Positions 9,012 to 18,377 of a stretch of 64,000 bases of DNA are shown in pieces. The stretch comes from PALSA-278 sp963760285 (GTDB lineage: Bacteria > Acidobacteriota > Terriglobia > Acidiferrales > UBA7541). The DNA lies in the NCBI GenBank assembly GCA_963760285.1, contig CAVXCI010000001.1, positions 186,001 through 250,000 of the forward strand, written 5' to 3'. Positions within the stretch are counted from its first letter, which is position 1, and the number at the start of each line of letters is the position of its first letter. Under the pieces are notes generated by a model. That model searched no databases, was not told the origin of the DNA, and saw only the letters and a list, made by a program, of their open reading frames with translations. The translations under genes were made by a program, and so were the position numbers.

Positions 9012-10978
9012 GGTTTCCACTGCACTCTTGTGGTCATCCGCGCGGGCAGGGCAGCCTGCAAGGATACGCGCAAGCGGACGCTGGGAAGGCTGTGCCCATA
9101 GACACGCGAGATTTGCGATGGCGTTTGGTCCACTTGAATCGTGGAAGATGCGCTCCATTCCACGTTCGCCTCCCCGGGACCGGCGAGTCGGCAGCTATGC
9201 GAAGAGCCGCTGGCGGACAATTCCATGATTCGCCATTCCGGCGCCACCTGGAAAAACATCTCGACAGGAAATTCGCCATTTCCCAGCAATTCGTCCTCGA
9301 TGATTAAGCGATGGTCCTCATACAAGCGCAAAGTCCGCGCATGAGCGATGCCGATGCGGCGGAAAGCCGTACAGGAAGCTCTGAATTGAATGCCGTCCGC
9401 AAATTCAGTGACTTCGATAGGGGAAACAATGGCTTCATTGCCCAGGCGGAACGCCTCGAGTGGCGACGGCGAAATGGAGTTCTGTTCCAGTCCAGCCACC
9501 CGGACGGTGTTATGCGCCGCCGTGGAACGGAATTCGTTGCGCGCCTTCACATCGCGTGTATATACGCACGTGCCCGAGTCGCAAAACAGCTCGTGCGCGC
9601 CAATTTGCAGCGTGAAACTCAGCTTGTCGTTGTGTGTGTGACTGCCCTTCCCGCCAATTCCGTTGGGCATGGCGCAGAAAATCACGCTGGCCCCTCCGGC
9701 ACATACTCGCGCCAGTCTTGACTTTTCAAAGACGGCCACTCGCCGTGCCGGCTGCGCCATCTCGTGCGAAACCTGCGTGGACGAAAGACCAAACCACGCT
9801 GCATCTGTCTTCTCTCCCTTGTCCGTAAGGCCGAAGATCGCGCGGCCGAGGCCAATCAATCCTGGCACTTTTAGTGAATCTCGTTCATGCGGAGGGAGCA
9901 TTGCGTTGCGCAGGTCACTGGACAGCAGCTCCGCGCGGCCATCATCGCAGTCGCCGATTTGAGGCAGGCGGCACTGATCGTCGGAGAGTTCCGTCAGGAT
10001 TGAAAACATCGCGCGAAGCCGGGACTCAAATTCCGGGCGAATGGACGCGCCACGCGCGCGCAGGAAAAGCCGTCCACAGAGGAACAATTGCGCCGCGAAA
10101 ACGTGATAGCCGGTGGACGCCTCAAAATCGCCGCCGTCCGCATAGGTCTGGTGAGGAATCTCCGCCTGCAGCAATCGGCTGTAACGGTCCAGCCTCCGGC
10201 GCATGCCCGGGCCGCGGAGGCAGCAACTCAATGCGGCGAGGCCAAATAGATTGCTCAAGTAATGATTGCTGCGCATCAGGTGTGAAAACTCCAGGTGCGA
10301 TTCAATAAAGAGCAGGTGATGCCAAAGAGAAGCCGTCACTCGGTCCAACCACACCTGCTCCTCCTCGGCAAATGGTGAAAGCAGTTCCAGCAGGAAGCAC
10401 AAACTGGCCGCGCGAAGCGAAGCCTCCATCGCGATATGCCAATTGATGCCAAGGCCTGCGGGATTCTTCTCGATCCAATCGTCCACCGCTTGCTTGGCCG
10501 CGGCGCGGTAACGGATTTCGTGGGTCAGCGTCCAGGCCTTTCCAAGAACAGGCAGAAATTGCAGGCGCGAAATTTCCCACGGGATTTTCACGTCGGAGCC
10601 ATCGAAGCGAACAGCACTCGCTGCGGCAGCCGCGCTCACCGGCCATTCCGCACCGGCTACAAAATCCACGTTCCACGGCGGCGGAAAACCGAGCGTCACT
10701 TCTTCGTACCCAAAGATCGTGAAGCGGCCGCGGAGCAGGCGGTCACAATATTCCAGGATGAGTCCCCTTGATTCCGCGTTGACCGCGGCAAGATCAGGTT
10801 TGAAAAATCCCGGCGCCCTGAATTCCACCGGACACCTTCCGCCCAGCCGCGCGGAAAAACGGCGCTGACGGAATGTGCGCCGCGCCCTCCACAGCGCCTC
10901 GCGCGCCAAAGTGATGGGCGGCTCTTTCTGAAGGGATGCCAGCAATCGCATCAGGAACGGCTTTTCAGGCGCGGACAT
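9008..10978 (-). CDS. Heparinase II/III-type polysaccharide lyase-like protein
   Basis: 656 residues with two parts: an alpha-helical toroid (about 60-350, containing HLEFSHLMRSNHYLSNLFGL) and a C-terminal beta-sandwich with the heparinase II/III signature GSHTHNDKLSFTLQIG near residue 440 followed by CDSGTCVYTRD and FRSTAAHNTVRV. His and Tyr/Asn residues of these motifs form the catalytic centre in characterised lyases. No signal peptide is evident, as is common for members encoded inside polysaccharide loci. It may cut or edit the polymer made by this cluster, or act on lipid-linked repeats; this is inference. It overlaps the flippase gene by 14 bases and the glycosyltransferase gene by 4. 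Confidence 0.88.
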   Translation of the reverse strand: MSAPEKPFLMRLLASLQKEPPITLAREALWRARRTFRQRRFSARLGGRCPVEFRAPGFFKPDLAAVNAESRGLILEYCDRLLRGRFTIFGYEEVTLGFPPPWNVDFVAGAEWPVSAAAAASAVRFDGSDVKIPWEISRLQFLPVLGKAWTLTHEIRYRAAAKQAVDDWIEKNPAGLGINWHIAMEASLRAASLCFLLELLSPFAEEEQVWLDRVTASLWHHLLFIESHLEFSHLMRSNHYLSNLFGLAALSCCLRGPGMRRRLDRYSRLLQAEIPHQTYADGGDFEASTGYHVFAAQLFLCGRLFLRARGASIRPEFESRLRAMFSILTELSDDQCRLPQIGDCDDGRAELLSSDLRNAMLPPHERDSLKVPGLIGLGRAIFGLTDKGEKTDAAWFGLSSTQVSHEMAQPARRVAVFEKSRLARVCAGGASVIFCAMPNGIGGKGSHTHNDKLSFTLQIGAHELFCDSGTCVYTRDVKARNEFRSTAAHNTVRVAGLEQNSISPSPLEAFRLGNEAIVSPIEVTEFADGIQFRASCTAFRRIGIAHARTLRLYEDHRLIIEDELLGNGEFPVEMFFQVAPEWRIMELSASGSSHSCRLAGPGEANVEWSASSTIQVDQTPSQISRVYGHSLPSVRLRVSLQAALPARMTTRVQWKP

Positions 10979-12296
10979 TCATCTCCACATCAGGGAGACG
11001 GCGCACCTGAACCACGGAAATAAACAGGACGAACACGAAAATCATCGTGTAACACGCGGAGGAAACAACCGACGCGCCGTTAATGCCGAAGCGCGGGATG
11101 GCCCAGATATTGACCGCAATATTGACGAGACAGGTGACAACCCAGGCAAAGACGACCGAGACTGGAATTCCGATGCTGTTCAAATATTGCACCAGGACAG
11201 TTTCCACGCCGAGAAAAAATATCCCCGGAGTGAGAAGCAGATAGGCATTGGCCGCCGGGAGGTATGCGTTTCCAAAGAGAAGATGGATCAACCCTCGAAT
11301 CACCAAACCGCTGGCCGCCACTGCTGGAAAAAGAATCAATGCCGTGCCGGCGGCGCTTTTCTTCGCCCAGCGCATGGAATCCCCGCGGCTGCGAACCCCG
11401 GCCAGTTTGGGGAACAGAATCGCGGCAATCGCCGCGGGGAGAAGAAGAATGTAATCCGCCAGACTGGAAGCGATGGAATAGTATCCGGCGCTGGCCGCGC
11501 CCAGGTAATGGTTCACCATCAGCAAGTCCGCGCGCAAGACGAGAAATCCGAAGAATGCCACGAGGTAAGCGCGGGTCCCAAATCCCAGAACGCCGCGAAA
11601 TGTTTTCAGCGATGGATGCGGAAATCCCATTGACGCACTCCGGAGGCGCCAAAGCGCGTACAGGAGTCCCAATGCAATCGCCAGAAGGGATACGGACACG
11701 ATGGTGGCCGGAGTGGCGCGGTGAAGAATGACCACTCCCACCACCAAAAGCAACGCCGCTATTTTTTTCAAGAGTTCCGTGTGGTTGTATCCGCTCACGT
11801 CCTGAATGCCCATCAGCAGATTCTGGATGAGCAGACACGCGAGGCTCACGGCGGTCCACACCCAAACGAGGAGCAACATGTCTCCCCGGACGGGAACCCA
11901 ACCGGGCCTTATTACAGCGAGGATCCAAGTCCCCGCCGCAAAAATCATCCCGGCGACGAGGCTGACGACCAGGCTGTTGCCCACCAGGGGATTGAGCAGT
12001 TTGCGGTCCCTGGTGACGTAAAAAATATTGGAAGCATGAAGTCCGAGATTTCCAAACTGCATGCCGATCATTCCCAGCGCCACCACGACGGAATACGCGC
12101 CGCGCCCCGCGGGCCCCAGAACTCGGGCGATGAAAGCGGTGGTCACCACTCCCAGAACAACAACAACAATTTGCGTGGCGTAAGTGGCCGCCACTTTGCG
12201 AATGAAATCGGAGCGGATGCCCCTCTCCCACAAATTGGAAAGGCGGGGCGCGCCGCCTGTAGGCGCTATGTCGAAGATGCTGGAGGGATCTTCCAA
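10965..12296 (-). CDS. Polysaccharide flippase, Wzx/MATE superfamily
   Basis: 443 residues made almost entirely of hydrophobic helices (about 12-14 membrane spans) after a short cytoplasmic start. Helix 1 begins near residue 36 (VAATYATQIVVVVLGVVTTA), followed by FIARVLGPAGRGAYSVVVAL, the usual start of the polysaccharide-biosynthesis branch of the MOP exporter superfamily. It would flip undecaprenyl-linked repeat units across the inner membrane. Its neighbours Wzy and Wzz complete a Wzx/Wzy-type pathway. The stop overlaps the start of the heparinase-like gene. Confidence 0.9.
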   Translation of the reverse strand: MEDPSSIFDIAPTGGAPRLSNLWERGIRSDFIRKVAATYATQIVVVVLGVVTTAFIARVLGPAGRGAYSVVVALGMIGMQFGNLGLHASNIFYVTRDRKLLNPLVGNSLVVSLVAGMIFAAGTWILAVIRPGWVPVRGDMLLLVWVWTAVSLACLLIQNLLMGIQDVSGYNHTELLKKIAALLLVVGVVILHRATPATIVSVSLLAIALGLLYALWRLRSASMGFPHPSLKTFRGVLGFGTRAYLVAFFGFLVLRADLLMVNHYLGAASAGYYSIASSLADYILLLPAAIAAILFPKLAGVRSRGDSMRWAKKSAAGTALILFPAVAASGLVIRGLIHLLFGNAYLPAANAYLLLTPGIFFLGVETVLVQYLNSIGIPVSVVFAWVVTCLVNIAVNIWAIPRFGINGASVVSSACYTMIFVFVLFISVVQVRRLPDVEMNVRA

Positions 12297-12377
12297 AACA
12301 CTGGTCTCGCTAGTTCCTTAGTGTGCCGTACGACGATGCCGGCGCCATGGCCGTGGCCAAATTCATAAGTCCATCGT

Positions 12378-14087
12378 TCATGTGCGTGTATTCGCGACAG
12401 AATCGGCGCGCACCGGCGCGGAGGATGACGCAATTGTTTCGCGCGAGATTCCCAGACTCTTCACTCTTTCAACCAGGATGCGGGCGTTTTCGCCCCAGCT
12501 ATGTTTGGAAACAGCGGCGAGGCGGGCGTTTTGCCCCAGCCGCTGGCGCAATTCCGCATCCAGCGCCAGCCGGCGTATCGCGGCAGCCAACTCCTCCGGA
12601 TTTCCGGGTTCCGTGAGCAGCGCGGTGCGTTCATCCTCCAGCACTTCGCCAATCTGGTCCAGCCGGCTGGCGACGATGGCCTTGCCCATGGCCATATATT
12701 CAAACAGCTTGGTGGGCGAGCCAAAAAAATCACTGCCATCGGCCATGCGCACATGCGGCGAGACCAGGATGTCCGATGCGTCCAGGCAGTCGCGCACTTT
12801 GTCACGCGGAACGGAGCCGGTGAGGATTACTCTTCCGCTGCGAATTTCGGATTCGAGCGCAGCCTGAAATTTCTCGTGCAGCGTGCCCGACCCCACCGCC
12901 AAAAATCTCAATGGAGGATTCACCGCGCCGGAGGCCGGGTCCGCGAGCAGAGCCTGAATCGCCTGTTGCAACACTTCGATCCCGTGCCAGGGGCCAAACG
13001 TACCAACAAAAGTGACCAGAATCTCTCGCGGAGCAATTCCCAGCTGACTTTGTGTGGCGGGATCTCCCGCGCCCGGACGAAAATATTCGGGATCCACTCC
13101 ATTGGGATTCACCAGGATTCGATCTTCGGGGATTCCCCGCTTGATAAGCTCCTGCCTGAGCGGCTCGGAAACCACCACGACCAAGGACGCATTGGCCAAG
13201 GAAACTTCCTCGCACAATGCAAGCCAGCGTGAAAACCTTCCCGGATCCCAGTTGCGGCTCAGCCAGATTTCGGAGCCGTTGTACTCCAGCACAAGCGGGA
13301 TGCGCGTCCAGCGGGCCAACAGAGCGCCTGCAATGATGAACCGCCCGTGACGTTGGTAGAAAACCGCGGGAGGATTCTTACGCAACTGTTTGCGGACCAA
13401 CCGCGCGAACTGCACGTTGTACCGCAGCAGCATGGCTTCCCAAAACACATAGAGATGCTGCCGGGAAGGAATTAAGTGCGTATCCAGTCCTCTTATTGGA
13501 AGCGGGCAACCCGAAAATACTTCGCACGGGGATCCAATCCGGGCCATGCCGGAAAGGACGCCGCGCATGTGGCTCATGGCTCCTCCCACGGAGGGGCGCT
13601 TCAGCGGATTGGGCGCCAAATATGCGATTCGCGGGCCAGTAGAGTTCGACAGATGTCCGGCCGAATTCGCCGGCGGCGCGGATGAGCGCAGCCGTGGAAG
13701 AAAAATCCGAGCCAGGGAAAATGTTGCAATGTCCGCGATCAGACATGACAAAGACCTGGGCCATATCCAGCCCCAATCAATTCCGCGAATCGCCCGGTAG
13801 TAATTTCTCCCGTCGGCTACCACGGTTTCGCGGCAGCGATGAACCAGGCCGGTCCACCAAATCATCTCCAATTGCTGCGCATCCTCAATGGAATCGAAAT
13901 AAAACACCAACGCGGCCCCGCGCAGGGCGCGCAGGCGCCGAATCTGTTCCTTCCAGCCTCCCTGGCGGATTTCGTCGTGCGGAAGAAAGACCAGATCGCA
14001 TCCGGGGAAGCGCGCTGCCGCGATGGCCCGGGCCTGATCGCGATTTCCGGTCCAAACGTGGACATAAACTCTCTGGGGGTTTTTCAT
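12378..14087 (-). CDS. GT4 glycosyltransferase with N-terminal extension
   Basis: 569 residues. The canonical GT4 core spans about residues 150-545: an acceptor-side Rossmann fold starting PRIAYLAPNPLKRPSVGGAM, then donor-side VTFVGTFGPWHGIEVL, DASDILVSPH, SPTKLFEYMAMGKAIVAS (E-x7-E region) and NPEELAAAIRRL. The first 150 residues (MKNPQRVYVHVWTG...) form an extra alpha/beta segment not needed for the GT4 fold; its role is unknown and it ends in a hydrophobic stretch (IADIATFSLARIFLP) that might touch the membrane. It is well placed as the second visible assembly glycosyltransferase of the cluster. Confidence 0.88.
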   Translation of the reverse strand: MKNPQRVYVHVWTGNRDQARAIAAARFPGCDLVFLPHDEIRQGGWKEQIRRLRALRGAALVFYFDSIEDAQQLEMIWWTGLVHRCRETVVADGRNYYRAIRGIDWGWIWPRSLSCLIADIATFSLARIFLPRLRSSAPPANSAGHLSNSTGPRIAYLAPNPLKRPSVGGAMSHMRGVLSGMARIGSPCEVFSGCPLPIRGLDTHLIPSRQHLYVFWEAMLLRYNVQFARLVRKQLRKNPPAVFYQRHGRFIIAGALLARWTRIPLVLEYNGSEIWLSRNWDPGRFSRWLALCEEVSLANASLVVVVSEPLRQELIKRGIPEDRILVNPNGVDPEYFRPGAGDPATQSQLGIAPREILVTFVGTFGPWHGIEVLQQAIQALLADPASGAVNPPLRFLAVGSGTLHEKFQAALESEIRSGRVILTGSVPRDKVRDCLDASDILVSPHVRMADGSDFFGSPTKLFEYMAMGKAIVASRLDQIGEVLEDERTALLTEPGNPEELAAAIRRLALDAELRQRLGQNARLAAVSKHSWGENARILVERVKSLGISRETIASSSAPVRADSVANTRT

Positions 14088-14167
14088 CTTCTAGCTAATG
14101 GGAAATGGCCTCGTGAAATCAACAAGCGAGCCGGTTCGATTGCATGGGCGAATCCAGGATTCCCGGG

Positions 14168-15586
14168 CTAAGGAGCAGTTTGAAAACTCGTATCCGAGGA
14201 AAAATACCCCAATTGCTTGTGCGTCCAGACACGCACGTAATATTGCATGCCCGGCGAAAGTTTCAGAGAAAAGCTGTTTGCGTTTATCCCGCTCCACTCG
14301 TACACATCATCGGCGCCGATGGACGTTCCAACGTAGACATAATACGCATCCGCGCCGGCGACGCCTTTCCAGGCAAACTGCACGGGCTTTGTCGCGTCCA
14401 CCCCTGTTGCGCCGTTTGCCGGTGTCACCAACCGCCCGATTCCCGTCCCTGTGTAAAACGACGTATCCAAATACTGCCAGCTGCCCTTGTACTCCGTCGA
14501 AAGCCTGGCGTAGTAGGTAGTTTCTGTTTTTAGCGGCCCGCCGTAGACCGTGGTTTGTATCGGTCCGCTGTCGAACGCATCATCTGCGCCCTCGGATGTA
14601 CCCACCTGCAGCCGATAGGCATCTGCTCCGGCAATTTCCATCCACTGAAACTGCACCGGCGCGGTGGGATCAATCTCCGTCTGCCCATCGGACGGCTTGA
14701 TCATCGAGGCAATGTGCGTCCAAAAGACAGGGAACGTGTACACCGTCAACGCAGGCGGAATCTGCCCATAAGACCATTCGTACGTGAACACCCGCGTGTA
14801 GGCGCCAATCAGCCAGGGAGACTGGGGAGCTGATGTCAGCGTCACCGGTTCGAGCGTCCCGCTGTTGATAAGATTCAGCGTGGCTTGCTGGCCGGTGCTC
14901 TGGAATCCAAAGAGGTAGAAATTGGGAATGTTCTCAATATCGGTCAGCGAATGCTGCTGCAAATAAGGCATGGGGTTGTTTACAACATCCAACGCGCCCT
15001 GCCCCACGGGGACGGGGTTCAAAAAACAGGTAAGCGGATCCATGAAATAATCTCTGAGCCAGAAATCCTTCTCCGGCGAGACATACACGATATCCAGCGC
15101 GTCGAAATTCATGGCGTTCACCAGTGCGCTGATGTCCTCCACGGATTGCCCGATCTGCGTTGTCTGGTTGAGATACACAACGCCGAAAGTAGGATCGGCA
15201 ACGTTCCACCTGTCGGCGAACGGGTCATGGTATTCGACGACGACGTGGGTGGCCGTGTCATCCAGTGACAGAATCCGAAGCCGCGCTTCCACGTTATTGC
15301 CCGTGAGAATTTCGAGCAATGTCTCGGCATAGTCTCCGCAGGATGCCTGCGCCTTGTGAGCGCGCCTCACTTCCTGCTCCAGCAGCGTCCCTCTCAACGG
15401 CACGTTGGACCTTCGCACCGTCATTCCCCGCACCTGGCCCGTCCATCCCTCAATATTGGCGAAGAACTGGCTCGGCGTTTGTCCGTTTGCGCCTCCGGAA
15501 TCCGAATTGCCGCCCTGCGCCCCGCAGGAACACATGCATAGAACGATGGGGATTACAGCCATCAAATGCAGAACGCGGAGTTTCAT
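14168..15586 (-). CDS. Predicted lipoprotein: transglutaminase-like domain plus two Ig/FN3-like repeats
   Basis: The N-terminus MKLRVLHLMAVIPIVLCMCSCG is a lipoprotein signal with several possible lipobox cysteines. Residues about 85-150 resemble a transglutaminase/protease-like core: Cys in QASCGDYAETLLEIL, His in TATHVVVEYHDPF and Asp in NVADPTFGVVYL, in the usual Cys-His-Asp order. The C-terminal third has two copies of a beta-sandwich repeat, each with a PxDGxTxxDPTxPVQFxW-like opening, a GADAYxxxVGTSxGADD centre and a TxYYxRxxTxxxG end. The protein is probably anchored in the envelope. Its place inside the operon points to a role with the polymer. The catalytic assignment is my reading of motif order, not a family match I could test. 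Confidence 0.7.
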   Translation of the reverse strand: MKLRVLHLMAVIPIVLCMCSCGAQGGNSDSGGANGQTPSQFFANIEGWTGQVRGMTVRRSNVPLRGTLLEQEVRRAHKAQASCGDYAETLLEILTGNNVEARLRILSLDDTATHVVVEYHDPFADRWNVADPTFGVVYLNQTTQIGQSVEDISALVNAMNFDALDIVYVSPEKDFWLRDYFMDPLTCFLNPVPVGQGALDVVNNPMPYLQQHSLTDIENIPNFYLFGFQSTGQQATLNLINSGTLEPVTLTSAPQSPWLIGAYTRVFTYEWSYGQIPPALTVYTFPVFWTHIASMIKPSDGQTEIDPTAPVQFQWMEIAGADAYRLQVGTSEGADDAFDSGPIQTTVYGGPLKTETTYYARLSTEYKGSWQYLDTSFYTGTGIGRLVTPANGATGVDATKPVQFAWKGVAGADAYYVYVGTSIGADDVYEWSGINANSFSLKLSPGMQYYVRVWTHKQLGYFSSDTSFQTAP

Positions 15587-15643
15587 ATTTTCCCTTTGTT
15601 CACCAATTCAGCGCGGGGATCCCCTCATGGGTACGCACTTTCA

Positions 15644-16828
15644 TCAATGGGCTGCCGCTTGATGCTCGTGACTCTCCAATGCCCCGACCTCGGGAGAGAG
15701 TTGCTGCGCGAGGTATTGCCCAATCATAGTCTGCCCTCGCTCCGTAAGGTGAACGGAGTCGATGAAATAGAAATCGCGGGGCTTTAACGTGGCGTCCGCC
15801 CATTTTTGGAGATCCACAAGTTGAATCCCGTGCTGGGTCGCGAACGCTCGCAAGGCGTCATTGTATTGCGCGCTCATCTTTGCCAGGACAAACGGGTTTT
15901 CGGTGTAGGTAGGCAGGTGCCCGATGTCCAGAGCGTGCCGCGTGGGCTGCTCATCAAGTGAAAAGAGGCCGGGAAGAGTCAAAATTACGACATGGCTGCC
16001 TGATGCCTGCATTTGCGCGACAATTTGCTCCACGTCCGGCATGAAGGGCGGAACGTATCCGTTCAGCTTCTGCAATTCGGGATCGCCGCGGTCGGGATCT
16101 TTCGCGTGGTTATAGTAGTAGCGGGCATACTCCAGTGGAAATAAACGGGACAGCGCGGAGCGAATGAGCCACGGGCTATAAAACTCAAATCCATTCGGCC
16201 CATGCGGCTCGGCATCTTCCGCGTATAACGCATTCCAGCCAATGTAAACCGTGGTGATTTCAGGTTTCAGCGCCTGGAATTCCCGGATACGCTTCAGATC
16301 TTCCCTGGGACCATATCCCTCCACCCCTCCGTTTACAACTTCCACGTTGTCGCCCGCTTGATTAAGCGATCTCTCCAGAGTTCTCGCATAGGTGTAGTGA
16401 TCGAACTGGCTGCCGAAGGTGCATGAATCGCCCAAAGTGAGGATACGCACATGCGAGTGAGAGTGATCCAGTTCCGGGCCTTTGTATCCATCCGCGTCAA
16501 TCTGAAAGAGCGTATCATGCGGTTGCACGTGGAGCTCCTGGGCCAGCTTCAACAAATGGGCCAGGGCGAGACTGCGGCCGGATTTCTTGGACTCTTCGAT
16601 GGATTGTTCCAGCGTGGTGCTGAAGCCGGGGCGCAAACGCCACAACGACGGATCCTTCGGATCGTCGTATTGATACACGTGCAGATTCGTGGCGCGAACC
16701 TGAAAGAATTTCCCTCTGAAGGAATGCGCCAGGCGCGCGCCGCCCTCAAAAATTACGGCCAGGGCAAGAAGCAGAATCAGTACCGCGAGGACGCGAACCA
16801 TGAAACGAGGACTGTTTTCCTTAACCAT
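15644..16828 (-). CDS. SGNH/GDSL-type hydrolase or acyltransferase, membrane-anchored
   Basis: 394 residues with an N-terminal membrane anchor (FMVRVLAVLILLLALAVIFEGG, residues 9-30) and a periplasmic SGNH domain. ILTLGDSCTFGSQ holds the nucleophile Ser in block I, VVNGGVEGYGPREDL is block II, YIGWNALY replaces the usual GxND block III, and FIDSVHLTERGQTMIG supplies the Asp-x-x-His pair. Proteins of this kind in polysaccharide loci add or remove acyl groups on the polymer (AlgX/AlgJ-like roles). Which direction applies here cannot be told. Confidence 0.82.
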   Translation of the reverse strand: MVKENSPRFMVRVLAVLILLLALAVIFEGGARLAHSFRGKFFQVRATNLHVYQYDDPKDPSLWRLRPGFSTTLEQSIEESKKSGRSLALAHLLKLAQELHVQPHDTLFQIDADGYKGPELDHSHSHVRILTLGDSCTFGSQFDHYTYARTLERSLNQAGDNVEVVNGGVEGYGPREDLKRIREFQALKPEITTVYIGWNALYAEDAEPHGPNGFEFYSPWLIRSALSRLFPLEYARYYYNHAKDPDRGDPELQKLNGYVPPFMPDVEQIVAQMQASGSHVVILTLPGLFSLDEQPTRHALDIGHLPTYTENPFVLAKMSAQYNDALRAFATQHGIQLVDLQKWADATLKPRDFYFIDSVHLTERGQTMIGQYLAQQLSPEVGALESHEHQAAAH

Positions 16829-16895
16829 GGTCTCTCTAATTCCTCGCTTCGATTCCGCGGACGCTCGAATTTGACGAGTCTAACATGTCATCACG

Positions 16896-18356
16896 TCAGG
16901 CCTGCGGCTCCATAAGGGCGCCCGCTTCAGAAGACATTGACGCGCGGTCGGCGAGAGCCAGCGGGACGAGAGAGACCGTCGCCAGGATGTAAAAGAGATT
17001 CAGGTCCCCTTCGTACCCCGAGCTGATGCCCATGCCGTTAATCCAATAGGCCAGAAAAATATAGAGGAAATACTTCCAGATAAAAGTTCCTTGGCGCAGC
17101 TTCCAGAAGGCCATGACGAAAAATATCTGGGAGAGCAGAAAGGGAACAGCGCCAAGAATTCCTGTTTCCGCGAGGACTTCGCCAAAGTTGTTGTGCGCCG
17201 CGTTTGCCGCTCCCGTGTCTCCGAAGCTGCCGCCGGCCACATTGGTTCTGCCGGCATAGACCAGAAAGTTTCCCAATCCCACGCCGGTAAGCGGGTGTTC
17301 AAAGAAAATGCTGATGGTTTGCTGCACCTGAGCGAAGCGCTGATAAACATTCGCGGGATTCGTCCGGTTTTCAAACAAGTCAGGCGCGAATACTTGCGCG
17401 GCCAGCCCGGCGAGAAGTATTGCTCCCAAAAAGCTGAACCGGAGAATCCTGGCCGCGCGCCGCTTGGCGAAGAAGAGCGCGTCAATCACCACAATAACCA
17501 GCATGGTCACGAGAATGGACCGCAGCAGCGGAAGAAGGGCCATGCCGAGACTCGCCGTCAGCCCAACACCGTGAAGAATTTTGCGCCAGGCCGGTTTCCG
17601 GGGAATCAGCCGCCACAAAACGCACAGATAAATACAGGCGATCAAACCGATGATGGAGAACGAACCAATTGAACGGAACGGCCCGTTCACGCGCGGAATA
17701 ATCGTCTCCGATTCCAGAGCGGTGTAGAAAATTCCACTGGGCAACGGCAACAGATCCGTATCCAGTATGGCTTCGCAGATCCCCACCGCCAGCGAATAGA
17801 TGCAAAAGAAGCAAACCAGAAAGTGCAGGACCGGCGCGCTCCGGCGCAAATCCAATTCCTGAAGAACCGCGTAGCCCAAAATGGCCGGCAACACGAATGC
17901 GTCTATCAGGAGCTTGGTTCCTCCCAACGGATTGTCCATATGTACCAACGACACCGCCGACGCAAGCAGGAAAAGAAGCCACGCGCTGGCGGCCATTTTC
18001 AGTTCCGGCGTTACATGTGACACGCGATTGGCGCGCGCGAAGAAACAGGCCACGCCCAGGCAAAGGACCAGCAGGCGATCAAAGGAGATCGCCGGGTCCT
18101 GGCGCGGGAACGATAGAAAGTAATAACCCAGCGGGAAAATGGCCACCCAAAGCCAGAGGAGCGGCTCAATATCGCCACGAAAAACCGAGTCCGCAAAATA
18201 TATCAGCGCCACGCTGCCGATAAGGCCCGCCGCGCCCATCAGCCATATGGCCGGGCTGATACCCGCCAGCATGCCAACAAGCACCAGCGTCAGCAGAACG
18301 CCCGGCACGATGACCACCGGGCTCAACAACTTGAATGGGGTACTTTCCGCGTTCAT
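16896..18356 (-). CDS. O-antigen ligase / Wzy-type polymerase
   Basis: 486 residues and about 12 predicted membrane spans. The Wzy_C signature appears in the large loop and following helix: an Asn/His pair and Glu in GAANAAHNNFGEVLAETG followed by ILGAVPFLLSQIFFVMAF. LTGVGLGNFLVYAGR just before it is also typical. It would polymerise lipid-linked repeats on the outer face of the inner membrane or ligate the polymer to an acceptor; sequence alone does not separate these. Wzz lies 21 bases upstream. Confidence 0.88.
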   Translation of the reverse strand: MNAESTPFKLLSPVVIVPGVLLTLVLVGMLAGISPAIWLMGAAGLIGSVALIYFADSVFRGDIEPLLWLWVAIFPLGYYFLSFPRQDPAISFDRLLVLCLGVACFFARANRVSHVTPELKMAASAWLLFLLASAVSLVHMDNPLGGTKLLIDAFVLPAILGYAVLQELDLRRSAPVLHFLVCFFCIYSLAVGICEAILDTDLLPLPSGIFYTALESETIIPRVNGPFRSIGSFSIIGLIACIYLCVLWRLIPRKPAWRKILHGVGLTASLGMALLPLLRSILVTMLVIVVIDALFFAKRRAARILRFSFLGAILLAGLAAQVFAPDLFENRTNPANVYQRFAQVQQTISIFFEHPLTGVGLGNFLVYAGRTNVAGGSFGDTGAANAAHNNFGEVLAETGILGAVPFLLSQIFFVMAFWKLRQGTFIWKYFLYIFLAYWINGMGISSGYEGDLNLFYILATVSLVPLALADRASMSSEAGALMEPQA

Positions 18357-18377
18357 GGAGTTGGTTTGAAAAAAAGA

